NCBI RefSeq assembly: GCF_003318275.1
Contig: NZ_QOCH01000015.1
Location: 221,608 to 285,607 of the forward strand
Reading direction: 5' to 3'
DNA: 64,000 bases
From: Marinobacter sp. F3R11
GTDB lineage: Bacteria; Pseudomonadota; Gammaproteobacteria; Pseudomonadales; Oleiphilaceae
The notes beneath the pieces were generated by a model. It saw nothing but the letters and a program-made list of their open reading frames with translations. It was not told where the DNA came from and made no database searches. Of this stretch, positions 9,302-17,705 are shown in pieces. Numbering within the stretch: position 1 is the stretch's first letter; the number at the start of each line of letters is the position of its first letter. A program made the position numbers and the translations under genes.

Positions 9302-10694
9302 CCACCAGCCCTCTTTCACTGAACGACTCACTGGATGCCAGCCACCGGTACAAGGTCCGCCGGTTTATACCTAAAATCTGTGCGGCGCGACGCTTGTTGC
9401 CATTCACAGCCTGCATCACCTCACGCACATAATCCTGCTGCAGATGTTCGAGTGTCGGCCATTCAGAAATTCTGTCATCCGGCCGGGTCGAGCGCAGGCT
9501 CGCAGCACCGCCTTGTCGCTTCCGGATCCGCTCAGGTAAGTGATCTGGCTGGATGGTATCACCTTCACAAAAGGTGACTGCCCTCTCGATCGCACTGGCC
9601 AGTTCACGGACATTCCCTGGAAACGGATAATCCATCAGTATACGGGAGGTGACCTCACTGATTTTCAGGAATCCGCGCTTATGACGCCTGGCAGCTTCCC
9701 GTATGAAATGCATGGCAAGCAGATCAACATCATCGCCCCGCTCCCGCAGAGCAGGAATACGAAGACTCAGGGTTTCCAGCCGATAGTACAGATCTTCACG
9801 AAAGCTTCCCTCCCGCACCGCTTTGAGCAGATCCACATGGGTTGCCGCCAGAATCCGCACATCCACAGGTTCTTCCTGGTCTGACCCCACCGGTTTGACC
9901 ATGCCTTCCTGCAGAACCCGGAGCAGCTTCGCCTGCAGAGCCAGTGGCATTTCTCCTATTTCATCCAGCAACAAAGTGCCACCATGAGCCTCTGTAAACA
10001 GCCCTTTTCGTGCCTGGCGTGCTCCGGTAAAGGCGCCAGCTTCATGACCAAAGAATTCGCTCTCCATGAGCTCACCCGGGATACCTGCGCAATTCACTGC
10101 TACAAAAGATCCGGAGTTCCTTTCGCTGGCCCGATGAATCGCCCTGGCAACCAGCTCCTTACCCGTTCCGCTTTCACCACAGATCAGTACTGCTGCTTCG
10201 CTCCGGGCAATCTGCCGGATTTCAGACCGGAGCCGAACCATGCTTTCGTGCTCCCCAATAAGGCCATGAGTCTCATCAGTCCCACTTTGTGAAAGAAACG
10301 TCTCCAACTGCCGGCCCTGCTCAGCCTGAATCAGTAGCCTGCGAATTTTCAGGCGCAGGTGGTCCGTAGATAATGGCTTGGTGAGGAAGTCATCCGCCCC
10401 GGCTTTCAGCGCCTCAACGGCCTGATCGACTGTTCCGAATGCCGTAATGACAATAAAAGGAAGGCTATGCCCTTTAGCCTGAACCTCTTTCAGGAGCTCA
10501 AGCCCGTCCCCGTCCGGAAGTCGGAGGTCTGAAACAATCAGGTCCGGCGTGTTTTCGGAGAGCAGCCGGCATCCCTCCTCTATAGTCCCCGCCCGGGTTA
10601 CCCGATAACCATCAAGTTCAAGTTCTTCACTTAACAAAAGGCCCAGACTGCTATCGTCTTCCAGCAGCAGAATCTTTGCACTGTACTCACTCAT
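9294..10694 (-). CDS. Sigma54-dependent response regulator (NtrC family)
   Basis: Three-domain activator of 466 residues. The receiver domain (1-120) has acidic residues in LLLEDD and the phospho-acceptor Asp56 in [11 protein letters not shown]. The AAA+ domain follows, with Walker A GESGTGKE, the sigma54-contact loop GAFTGA and a Walker B segment LLLDEIGEM. The C-terminal Fis-type helix-turn-helix is [20 protein letters not shown]. It should bind enhancer DNA and drive RNA polymerase-sigma54 after phosphorylation by the kinase encoded just upstream; the genes overlap by 4 bases (ATGA). A palindromic enhancer candidate and a -24/-12 promoter lie beyond the kinase gene, so DUF4168 is the likeliest target. 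Confidence 0.95.
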   Translation of the reverse strand: MSEYSAKILLLEDDSSLGLLLSEELELDGYRVTRAGTIEEGCRLLSENTPDLIVSDLRLPDGDGLELLKEVQAKGHSLPFIVITAFGTVDQAVEALKAGADDFLTKPLSTDHLRLKIRRLLIQAEQGRQLETFLSQSGTDETHGLIGEHESMVRLRSEIRQIARSEAAVLICGESGTGKELVARAIHRASERNSGSFVAVNCAGIPGELMESEFFGHEAGAFTGARQARKGLFTEAHGGTLLLDEIGEMPLALQAKLLRVLQEGMVKPVGSDQEEPVDVRILAATHVDLLKAVREGSFREDLYYRLETLSLRIPALRERGDDVDLLAMHFIREAARRHKRGFLKISEVTSRILMDYPFPGNVRELASAIERAVTFCEGDTIQPDHLPERIRKRQGGAASLRSTRPDDRISEWPTLEHLQQDYVREVMQAVNGNKRRAAQILGINRRTLYRWLASSESFSERGLVDG

Positions 10695-12163
10695 GTTATG
10701 GTCTCCGCTGGCCAGAAAAGACTTATCCTGCAGCCTCCGGTTTTATTACTTCCTACTTCAACCCGGCCGCCATGCTCTTTCAATACACTACTGACCACAG
10801 CCAGCCCAAGGCCAGTGCCTTCACCCGCCGCCCGGGTGCTGTAGAAGGGTTCGAAAACCGCTTCCCGTTTCTCCACTGCTATGCCCGGACCATCATCGTC
10901 TACCCGAACCTCCCACTCACCAGATTTACGATGCAGGGATAAAACAACTTCCGAGCCTGCGGCCTGACACGCATTTCGCACCACGTTCAGACACGCCAGT
11001 TCCAGCCTTACGGGTTCCGCTTTCACGCAGGCGCTCACATCAAGCCCCTGACTCAATAAACGCCTGCCACGGCACTTTTCATCCTCACGGGCACGATCCA
11101 GAACATCTTCAAGAACTGTGTTCAGGCAGACAGGCCTTCTCGAGTCAGGCACATGACGGAAGCAATCCAGCAATTGCCGGATAATGGTGGTCATACGCCC
11201 TACCTGGTAGCCGATATCATCCAATTGCCGGCGCTGCTCACTCGTGAGCTCGTGGCGGGCCAGAATATCTGCACGTCCCTGGATCACATTCAGGGGTGCG
11301 CCCAGTTCATGAGCAACCCCGCCAGCCACACGCCCGATCATGGCAATCTTCTCCTGGTATTCCAGGCGCTCAGCAAGTTCTCGCTCCCTGGCTACACGTT
11401 GCTGTATTTCCTCCTCCGCCCGGGCCATGCGCTCACCCATATCCCGCACGCCACCGTATATCTGCCGCAATTCCCGCGGACCGGATGGCTCCGCATCAAG
11501 CCGCCAATGGCCCGGAGCCAATGCAGCCATATTATTCAACAGCTTGCTGACATGACGGCCAACCGCACCATAGTGACCAAGAACCACCACCAGAATGATT
11601 GTTACCGCCAGCGCAGACCAGATAGATACAGCCCAAAGGCGGCTTGAAGCCAGCAGTTCGTGAAAATCGCTGCGCCTGCGGGTTATCTGCAACAAGCCCT
11701 GAATCCTGCCATCATCTGCCACCAAAGGTGTAAAGTGCGAAAACACGGATTGCCCATCTACCCAACGAAAAGCTCCTCCCAGCTCACCACTATTTATGAC
11801 CTGCTCAGCACTGGCACTGTTACCCACATCGGTATCTGCAAGCCCAAGGCTGGCTATTCTTGCGCCATCTTTATCAAAAACGGACGCTCCCGACACGCGG
11901 CCAATCCTGAATATCGACTTAAGGGAATCACCTATTACCAACTCATCATTTTCCTGCATAGCCCGTGAAAGCGGGCCTCTGGCCGCCCGGGCAACCAGCT
12001 CCAGATCCTCTTGCAAGCGATCATTCAGGGCTTTCTCGACGGTGCCAACCCCCAGATAAATCGCGAGACCACTGATAACCAGCAGAGGCACCACAATACT
12101 CAATACAAGAGTTAACTGTATCGACCCGATAACCTGACCCGCGCTTCTCAGAGAAGCTTTCAT
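10691..12163 (-). CDS. Membrane sensor histidine kinase (NtrB/AtoS type)
   Basis: Sensor kinase of 490 residues from the ATG at 12163, which has an excellent TGGAGG site 5 bases upstream; a longer frame opening at 12211 runs into the enhancer palindrome. Layout: membrane segment at about 15-38, a periplasmic sensor region of about 140 residues, a second membrane segment (WSALAVTIILVVVLGHYGAV), a HAMP-like linker and coiled coil, HisKA with H-box GGVAHELGAPLNVI, and HATPase_c with NACQAA and the G boxes DDGPGIA and GTGLGLAVV. It pairs with the overlapping sigma54 response regulator. The signal it senses is unknown. Confidence 0.93.
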   Translation of the reverse strand: MKASLRSAGQVIGSIQLTLVLSIVVPLLVISGLAIYLGVGTVEKALNDRLQEDLELVARAARGPLSRAMQENDELVIGDSLKSIFRIGRVSGASVFDKDGARIASLGLADTDVGNSASAEQVINSGELGGAFRWVDGQSVFSHFTPLVADDGRIQGLLQITRRRSDFHELLASSRLWAVSIWSALAVTIILVVVLGHYGAVGRHVSKLLNNMAALAPGHWRLDAEPSGPRELRQIYGGVRDMGERMARAEEEIQQRVARERELAERLEYQEKIAMIGRVAGGVAHELGAPLNVIQGRADILARHELTSEQRRQLDDIGYQVGRMTTIIRQLLDCFRHVPDSRRPVCLNTVLEDVLDRAREDEKCRGRRLLSQGLDVSACVKAEPVRLELACLNVVRNACQAAGSEVVLSLHRKSGEWEVRVDDDGPGIAVEKREAVFEPFYSTRAAGEGTGLGLAVVSSVLKEHGGRVEVGSNKTGGCRISLFWPAETIT

Positions 12164-12182
12164 TTTGCCTCCAGCGACATAA

Positions 12183-12220
12183 TTGCCACACATTTCTGCC
12201 ACATGTGGCAATTAGCCACA
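12183..12220. promoter_or_regulatory. Candidate enhancer (UAS) for the sigma54 response regulator
   Basis: A cluster of TGCCACA elements: TTGCCACA at 12183-12190, a perfect 14-base palindrome TGCCACATGTGGCA at 12197-12210, and AGCCACA ending at 12220. Dyad-symmetric sites about 100 bases from a -24/-12 promoter are what NtrC-family activators bind. The cluster also lies just upstream of the kinase gene start, which would allow autoregulation. Binding is an inference. Confidence 0.65.
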
Positions 12221-12296
12221 ACCATCATTACCTGAGATTAACCCGAGGACAAACACAACTATTTGTTATTTATGGATTTTTCGAGTTTCTAAAACA

Positions 12297-12312
12297 TGGC
12301 ACAGGGATTGAT
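12297..12312 (+). promoter_or_regulatory. Candidate sigma54 (-24/-12) promoter
   Basis: TGGCACAGGGATTGAT matches the sigma54 consensus TGGCAC-N5-TTGCW in the whole -24 block and in TTG of the -12 block, with GA in place of the usual GC. Expected transcription would start near 12322, about 30 bases before the DUF4168 start codon. Confidence 0.65.
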
Positions 12313-12352
12313 TGGTCCCGGAAGAGTGACAATGAAACAGGAGATAACGACC

Positions 12353-12751
12353 ATGAACAAACTACTTATATCCCTTACTGCATCCATTGCCCTGCTTGCC
12401 GCGGGCCCGGTCCTGGCGCAACAAAGCCAGCAAAGCCCCGCGATGACCGGGGACTCCGCCGGATACTCGAATCCGGCTGCAGCAGGCACCCAGAAAACTG
12501 ACTACACCGACGCAGAGTTAAAGCAGTTTATTGGTGCTCAGGAAGGCATCACAAAAGTTCGGGAAGAATATATTGAGAAAATCGAGTCCGCAGATTCTCA
12601 AGAGAAAGCACAGGAACTGCAGATGGAAGCTAACGATGAGATGGTTTCGGTCATTGAGGATTCGGGCATGGATATCCCTACCTATAATGCCATTGCAACT
12701 GCCTACAGCAGCGAACCAAAGGTCCGGAACCGTATCGAAGCACTGATGTAA
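12353..12751 (+). CDS. Secreted DUF4168 protein
   Basis: Exported protein of 132 residues. A signal peptide spans about residues 1-22 (hydrophobic core LLISLTASIALLAAG, cleavage after VLA). A glutamine/serine-rich linker follows, then a DUF4168-type alpha-helical domain beginning at TDAELKQFIGAQ and ending at VRNRIEALM. The frame extends to 12296, but the signal peptide and an AGGAG site fix the start at 12353. The family's function is not known. The divergent sigma54 two-component genes and the -24/-12 promoter suggest strongly induced expression under the sensed condition. A clean terminator follows. Confidence 0.85.
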   Translation: MNKLLISLTASIALLAAGPVLAQQSQQSPAMTGDSAGYSNPAAAGTQKTDYTDAELKQFIGAQEGITKVREEYIEKIESADSQEKAQELQMEANDEMVSVIEDSGMDIPTYNAIATAYSSEPKVRNRIEALM

Positions 12752-12787
12752 AACCAGTCAGAACCGGACAAGCTGTTTGCTAACCTG

Positions 12788-12810
12788 GCCCCGCAATTGC
12801 GGGGCTTTTT
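12788..12810 (+). terminator. Rho-independent terminator after DUF4168 gene
   Basis: A perfect palindromic stem GCCCCGCAATTGCGGGGC (12788-12805) is followed by five T residues. Confidence 0.93.
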
Positions 12811-12838
12811 GCGGGAAAGCAAAGGCAGTTGCCACTGG

Positions 12839-13642
12839 TCAGTTAGCAGCAACGGGCACGGAAACAAACTTCACTCCCTGTCGCGCCAACTCGGCCGAAC
12901 CCCGTGCCGTTAGTTCGGAGATAAACTGGAACTGCTCTTTGGGATCAAACGGATAAGCCTTCAGGCGGTAGTGCATACCCCAGGGCTTGTTGAATACGAT
13001 CACCAGCACAGGCAGCCAGGTCTTTGTTCGTGGGCTGGTAAACGCCACATCCCGGAGCAACTCCCGCACCCGACCGACATCATGATTCGCTTCCAGATGA
13101 AAGTCAGCCACGCACATCAGGTTGTCCGTGCCGTTATTTCCGTTAGCAATTAATGAGTTCCACAATTTGTTGTGGGGAATGACCACAACTGTATCGTCGG
13201 GCGTAACAATCTCAGCCGCACGTGTACCTATGGCGCGCACCTGTCCATATTGCCCGTCTACCTCAATCCAGTCGCCAGGGCGATAAGGCATCTCATAAAG
13301 GGTCACAATACCGGCAATCAGACTGTTGGCGTAATCCTTGAAAGCAAAGCCAAGAGCCAGAGCCAGAGCGCCGAAGATCGCAACCATGTTTTCAAATGAT
13401 GGCTCAACCAGAATAGGCACCACAATGACAATCGTGGAGAGAATAATCAGCAGGCGCAGCAAAGGCACAGATGCCAGAAGGTATAGACGCGGCTTGCCAC
13501 CGAGCTTTTCAGCTACTCTGGGAAACACCTTCTGGATTACCATTATGATCAGTGAGGCAATCAGGACAACGAGCAAAGCCTGTAACAGTGCCTGTCCGGT
13601 TATGGAGGCAAATGCATCCTTGATTCCAAGGTCATCAATCAT
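12839..13642 (-). CDS. MscS-family mechanosensitive channel
   Basis: Small-conductance mechanosensitive channel of 267 residues in the inner membrane. Three transmembrane segments occupy about 18-115. The pore-lining third helix is rich in Gly/Ala (ALALALGFAFKDYANSLIAG). A beta domain follows (RPGDWIEVDGQYGQVRAIG, VVIPHNKLWNSLIANG) and then an alpha/beta C-terminal domain. Length and layout resemble E. coli MscS (286 residues). It should open on hypo-osmotic shock. The unknown 424-residue gene lies 8 bases upstream on the same strand, suggesting cotranscription. Confidence 0.92.
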   Translation of the reverse strand: MIDDLGIKDAFASITGQALLQALLVVLIASLIIMVIQKVFPRVAEKLGGKPRLYLLASVPLLRLLIILSTIVIVVPILVEPSFENMVAIFGALALALGFAFKDYANSLIAGIVTLYEMPYRPGDWIEVDGQYGQVRAIGTRAAEIVTPDDTVVVIPHNKLWNSLIANGNNGTDNLMCVADFHLEANHDVGRVRELLRDVAFTSPRTKTWLPVLVIVFNKPWGMHYRLKAYPFDPKEQFQFISELTARGSAELARQGVKFVSVPVAAN

Positions 13643-13650
13643 GAGGGCTC

Positions 13651-14925
13651 CTAGAACTGATCAAGCGGGAATCCCCAGCTCTGCAGGTGACGCCTGACAG
13701 TGGGATAACCGATGGGTGTTACGCTCCAGCGTTTATTGCTCTGGTCACAGGCCACCAGATCTGCCCGCTTCAGGCGTGACAGAACAAGGCTGAGTTCGTA
13801 AACGGAAACACCGGTAACCGTCTCCAGTGAGTCCATATCCAGACCGTTATGCAATAACAGGCCATGAAGCACAAAGCCAGTGACACTCTCCTTACTCTGC
13901 GGCATAGCAGGGAGGCTTAGCCGGGCCAGCGGCACCACCCAGCAATCAGCTGCGCCGCTTTGCTTCTTCGGCTTTTCATCTGCTTCCTCCAGCTTGGCAT
14001 CATCGTCTGGCCGGGCACGCAAGGATCTCTGCCAGATAGCCAGAGCAACACCCGGGTTACCCCGGGCCATTGCGGCCAGATCACGCAAAAAAGTGCTGTA
14101 TTTTCGTTTTTCAGTGTCGTCCGGTTTCGCCAGAGGCAGCACGTACTCGCCGTCACTGGTCATTCTTGCCGTCACGACACGTTTACCATTATCTGATGCC
14201 AGACGCGCGAACCAGACTCCCAGTCTCTCTGCGTCCATAGGTGCAGGCGTCCAGGGTGACATCTGGGCATTTTCAAGATATTGCCCCCAGTATCGCCAGC
14301 ACCAGCTCGAGCACCCGACGATGCCCCTGCCCGTGTCGCCATTTGCAATCCGGCGAAACAACTCCTTGACCAGTGCCAGGCCGGAGAGACACCGGAGCCA
14401 GAAGTCTGCAAGTTCGGGAATCACCCAGGGTCGCGACAAATCCTGCCTGTCCCACCATTCGCAGGCTTCCTGATCATCAAATGACAGTGCGTCCGGTGGT
14501 AAAACAATGCGCCACTCTTCACCGCCACTTTCAACTGAACCTGACTGTCCTGGCTCTGAAAAGCACGCCAGGGCCTGCTGTATGCCAGAAAAAGGCGGTG
14601 CGACAAGACAAACAACCTCTCGGGTGAGCGAACCATCCTTTCGTGCGTCTTCAAGCCCGCATGCAATAGCGGCAGCCTGATCTGCGTAGTCCGGCTCAGG
14701 CGCCAGCCGTCGTTTCTGGGCAGCCGACAGCTCCGGCAATTCATCCATACTCTCGAAGGGTTCCTCAGCCTGAGACACTCCGACACGCAACTGTTCGAGG
14801 GCATGACGAATGGCATCCTTGAGTGAACGCCGCACAGATGTCTGCGGCAGCACCCACTGTTCCAGGGGAACCAGCCCTCCGGGAAGGCAGGGGTCGTCCA
14901 TATTCTCGCTGGTTTTGTCCTTCAA
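13651..14925 (-). CDS. Uncharacterised 424-residue protein with C-terminal winged-helix-like segment
   Basis: I do not recognise this protein. It starts at TTG (14925) with AAGGAG seven bases upstream. No signal peptide or membrane helix is visible. Residues about 75-260 contain beta-rich stretches (LTREVVCLVAPPFSGIQQAL, WRIVLPPDALSF, and a Trp/Cys-rich CSSWCWRYWGQYL) that could be a degenerate P-loop NTPase core, though no Walker A is intact. An acidic/lysine linker lies near 310-325. The last 85 residues look like a winged helix (DSLETVTGVSVYELSLVLSR, then LKRADLVACD). It sits immediately before mscS on the same strand and may regulate or modulate it. Confidence 0.75.
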   Translation of the reverse strand: MKDKTSENMDDPCLPGGLVPLEQWVLPQTSVRRSLKDAIRHALEQLRVGVSQAEEPFESMDELPELSAAQKRRLAPEPDYADQAAAIACGLEDARKDGSLTREVVCLVAPPFSGIQQALACFSEPGQSGSVESGGEEWRIVLPPDALSFDDQEACEWWDRQDLSRPWVIPELADFWLRCLSGLALVKELFRRIANGDTGRGIVGCSSWCWRYWGQYLENAQMSPWTPAPMDAERLGVWFARLASDNGKRVVTARMTSDGEYVLPLAKPDDTEKRKYSTFLRDLAAMARGNPGVALAIWQRSLRARPDDDAKLEEADEKPKKQSGAADCWVVPLARLSLPAMPQSKESVTGFVLHGLLLHNGLDMDSLETVTGVSVYELSLVLSRLKRADLVACDQSNKRWSVTPIGYPTVRRHLQSWGFPLDQF

Positions 14926-14940
14926 AAACGACTCCTTGGC

Positions 14941-15780
14941 TTATTCCGGTATCAACCAACTGCATTCATGGGAAAGGCCCAGTTTCTGCTCACCCACAAT
15001 ATCTTCAATCATGGCAGAAAAACGATCGTCAAACCCCCATGGCGGATTGACCACCAGCATGCCAGAGCCGGTCATGCCACGCTCAGGTGGCGTTGTCAGA
15101 TGTACTTCGCTGCACCACACCTTGCGCAGCGGGCTATCTTTAACAGCCTGTTTCAGGGCAGTTTGCAAATGACTGGTAAGCACCGGATACCACACAAGAT
15201 AAACCCCATGACGGCATTTCTGCCATGCTTTGTGCAAGGTATTTGCAACATCCAGGTACTCGGATTTAATTTCGTAGGAAGGATCAATCAACGTCAGCAA
15301 TCTGGGTTGCGAGGGAGGTAACCGCCGCAGCAGCCCTTTCAAACCATCTTCGTGCAGCACCCGGACACCATGCTCCGGTGCCCAGCCAGCCAGCTGGCCA
15401 TTCTCATTGGGATGGAGTTCAAAAGCTGTCAAGGAGTCACCCGGGCGCAGAAACCGGCTAATCCAGACAGGAGAACCGGGATAAACAGTGAGCCGACCCT
15501 CGCCCGCATTGAGGCGCGACAACATCTGTATAACCGGCTGCCAGTCCCCGGATGCCAGCCCCTGCCGGCCGGCCCAGAGCTTTTGCACGCCCGCATCGGC
15601 TTCCGCTGTTTTCCGGGCGCGCTCACTCTCAAGATCGTAGATAGCACTACCAGCGTGGGTATCGAAACAGGCAATGGCTGATGGTTTGGCCTGCATCATC
15701 GAAAGCGCAAGCGTTAACGCCGCATGCTTCTGAACATCAGCAAAATTTCCCGCATGGAAAGCGTGGAGGTAACTCAGCAT
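14941..15780 (-). CDS. rlmJ: 23S rRNA (adenine-2030-N6)-methyltransferase RlmJ
   Basis: Methylates A2030 of 23S rRNA using S-adenosylmethionine. The protein has 279 residues, as in E. coli RlmJ (280). Its start MLSYLHAFHAGNFADVQKHA is the family signature, with HAGNFAD contributing to SAM and RNA binding. The catalytic motif appears as LTLIDPSYE (DPPY-like, here DPSY) near residue 164. A YPGSP segment and the GMLVVNPPW motif near residue 242 are also characteristic. AAGGGAG precedes the ATG. The neighbour on the same strand starts 15 bases downstream. Confidence 0.95.
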   Translation of the reverse strand: MLSYLHAFHAGNFADVQKHAALTLALSMMQAKPSAIACFDTHAGSAIYDLESERARKTAEADAGVQKLWAGRQGLASGDWQPVIQMLSRLNAGEGRLTVYPGSPVWISRFLRPGDSLTAFELHPNENGQLAGWAPEHGVRVLHEDGLKGLLRRLPPSQPRLLTLIDPSYEIKSEYLDVANTLHKAWQKCRHGVYLVWYPVLTSHLQTALKQAVKDSPLRKVWCSEVHLTTPPERGMTGSGMLVVNPPWGFDDRFSAMIEDIVGEQKLGLSHECSWLIPE

Positions 15781-15885
15781 AGAAAGGCTCCCTTAATCAG
15801 GAACCATTAAGCCCGAGCGCACGCCCACTGTGCAAGGGAACACCTGAAAACACTCTCCTGAGGGACAGGCAGATCAGAGCGGGCT

Positions 15886-16044
15886 TCAACCTGCCCGGCT
15901 ATTACCGGAAGGCGACCGGGCGCCACTATCCCCATCATGATTCCCACGCTGCCCGCTGTTCCTGTCAACGGATTTGCGAATCGACTGCCACGCCGAGAAA
16001 ACACTTTTTGAAGAGCCTGCTAGCTGAATCGCTGATCTACTCAT
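15886..16044 (-). CDS. Candidate small ORF divergent from the imelysin operon
   Basis: A 52-codon frame with a very good ribosome binding site (GGGGAGAAGCAAC then ATG). The predicted peptide begins MSRSAIQLAGSSKSVF and has a polar, glycine/serine/arginine-rich tail. It lies in the 487-base stretch between rlmJ and the imelysin operon, with its start about 60 bases from the Fur box, so it could be the divergent member of an iron-regulated promoter. Only the ribosome site and position support it; composition alone does not prove coding. Confidence 0.35.
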   Translation of the reverse strand: MSRSAIQLAGSSKSVFSAWQSIRKSVDRNSGQRGNHDGDSGARSPSGNSRAG

Positions 16045-16105
16045 GTTGCTTCTCCCCGAAACAAGACCATGTTCAGATTAAAATCTAGCATTTCCAATTT
16101 TATTT

Positions 16106-16124
16106 GCAAATGATTCTCATTAAT
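16106..16124. promoter_or_regulatory. Fur box upstream of the imelysin operon
   Basis: The core AATGATTCTCATT (16109-16121) matches 11 of 13 positions of the central Fur consensus AATGATAATCATT and sits in an AT-rich stretch about 145 bases before the first imelysin gene. Operons of this composition are Fur-repressed in Pseudomonas, which supports the call. Confidence 0.75.
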
Positions 16125-16267
16125 TTTTATTATTTATTTGTGTTGATCGCCCCCGCCCATGTTTTCTCGCGGACAAAGCAGTCTTGCGTTGTGACGTTTT
16201 AGCCAACATAATACGAACGATAATACATCCTATTTCCATAACAGTTTTATTTCACCTGGAGTTTTCA

Positions 16268-17566
16268 ATGAAAACAATGTTCCGTCCAGCGCCCCTGGCT
16301 CTCACCATTGCCGCCGTCATGAGCGCTGGCTGCGCCCTTACAGCCCAGTCAGAATCAGCAACAACGGCAACTGCCACCAAAGCTTCAGTTGTCGAGCATT
16401 ATGCAGATCTGGCTTACGCGGGCTATCAAGACGCACTTATCACAGCCAAAGCACTTGATAAAGCCACGGACAAATTAATTGCCAACCCGACCGAAGCCAA
16501 CATGAAGGCGGCCAAAGAAGCCTGGCTGGCGGCACGGGTACCCTATCAGCAAACTGAAGTATTCCGTTTTGGTAACACCATTGTCGACGACTGGGAAGGT
16601 CAACTGAACGCCTGGCCACTGGACGAAGGCCTGATCGATTATGTACAAGCCGATGATTACCAGTATGAACTGGGCAACGCTGGCGCAACTGCCAATATCA
16701 TTGCCAGCAAAAGCATCAATGTGGGTGGTGAAACCCTTGATGTGACAACCCTGACACCAGAATTGCTTGCCGGCCTGAATGAGATCGGCGGTTCAGAAGC
16801 AAACGTAGCCACTGGCTATCACGCCATCGAATTCCTGCTGTGGGGTCAGGACCTGCAAGGCTTTGAAGCCGGTAACGGTCAGCGCCCGGTAACCGACTAC
16901 GCCACCGGAGCAGACTGCACAAATGGCAACTGTGAGCGCCGTGGAGAGTACCTCGACGCAGTCACTGACCTTCTGATCTCCGACCTGGAGTGGATGGTTG
17001 CCCAATGGGCGCCAGGTGCCTCTGACAACTACCGTAGCCAGCTTATGAGCGCAGACGCTGACGAAGGTGTACAGAAAATGCTGTTTGGTATGGGATCCCT
17101 TTCGCTGGGCGAACTCGCGGGCGAACGCATGAAAGTAGCTCTTGAAGCCAACTCATACGAAGACGAGCACGACTGCTTCAGCGATAACACTCATAACTCC
17201 CATTACTACAACGGCCAGGGCATACAGAACGTATATACCGGAAACTATCGCCGTGTAGACGGCAGCCTGGTATCCGGCCCGTCCCTGTCTGACCTGGTAG
17301 CACAGAGCAACCCGGAACTGGATACGCGCCTCAAGGCCGAGCTTGAAGCTTCAATGCAAGCACTGAGTGTGATGAAATCCAGGGCAGAATCAAGCCAGGC
17401 CCCTATGGCATTTGATATGATGATTGCACCGGGTAACGCAAAAGGCTCAAGCATTGTAAATGGAGCTATTATGGCTCTCGTCGAGCAGACCGGCTCCATT
17501 GAACAAGCTGCCCGCGAACTGGGTATTGAAGCTCTGTCACCGGACGATGCCGGCCACGCTTTCTGA
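16268..17566 (+). CDS. Imelysin-family iron-regulated periplasmic protein (IrpA/IcmP-like)
   Basis: Exported imelysin (peptidase M75 fold) protein of 432 residues. A signal sequence at about 1-22 ends near SAGCALTAQ, possibly a weak lipobox. Family features are WLAARVPYQQTEVFRFGN, NAWPLDEGLIDY, and the GxHxxE motif in TGYHAIEFLLWGQD near residue 190, which is proposed to bind metal. C-terminal features include AGERMKVAL, EDEHDCFSDNTH and a second helical repeat. These proteins serve iron uptake, probably in the periplasm. The start at 16268 has TGGAG upstream; the frame itself opens at 16184. It is the first gene of a four-gene operon below a Fur box. Confidence 0.93.
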   Translation: MKTMFRPAPLALTIAAVMSAGCALTAQSESATTATATKASVVEHYADLAYAGYQDALITAKALDKATDKLIANPTEANMKAAKEAWLAARVPYQQTEVFRFGNTIVDDWEGQLNAWPLDEGLIDYVQADDYQYELGNAGATANIIASKSINVGGETLDVTTLTPELLAGLNEIGGSEANVATGYHAIEFLLWGQDLQGFEAGNGQRPVTDYATGADCTNGNCERRGEYLDAVTDLLISDLEWMVAQWAPGASDNYRSQLMSADADEGVQKMLFGMGSLSLGELAGERMKVALEANSYEDEHDCFSDNTHNSHYYNGQGIQNVYTGNYRRVDGSLVSGPSLSDLVAQSNPELDTRLKAELEASMQALSVMKSRAESSQAPMAFDMMIAPGNAKGSSIVNGAIMALVEQTGSIEQAARELGIEALSPDDAGHAF

Positions 17567-17596
17567 TCGATATAAGCCCTGAAACAGGGTGACTAT

Positions 17597-17680
17597 CCGG
17601 GGGCGTAGCCGCCCCCGGTATTCATAGAATAAGAACGAGCCATGGATAGCCTGCTTTGAAAAGAGCAGTTTCTCCATGGC
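17597..17680 (+). repeat. Two intra-operon hairpins between imelysin and DUF1111 genes
   Basis: Hairpin 1: CCGGGGGCG (17597-17605), loop TAGC, CGCCCCCGG (17610-17618). Hairpin 2: GCCATGGA (17639-17646) pairs with TCCATGGC (17673-17680), with inner CTGCT/AGCAG pairs. Neither is followed by a T run, so they are more likely to stabilise the upstream message or partly attenuate transcription than to act as full terminators. Confidence 0.6.
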
Positions 17681-17705
17681 TTATTCAATTGTGCGGTGAG
17701 AAATA

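Noticed and set aside
15807..16004. Frame on the minus strand in the rlmJ-imelysin gap
   Set aside because: It lacks a good ribosome site; the overlapping frame starting at 16044 has a much better one.
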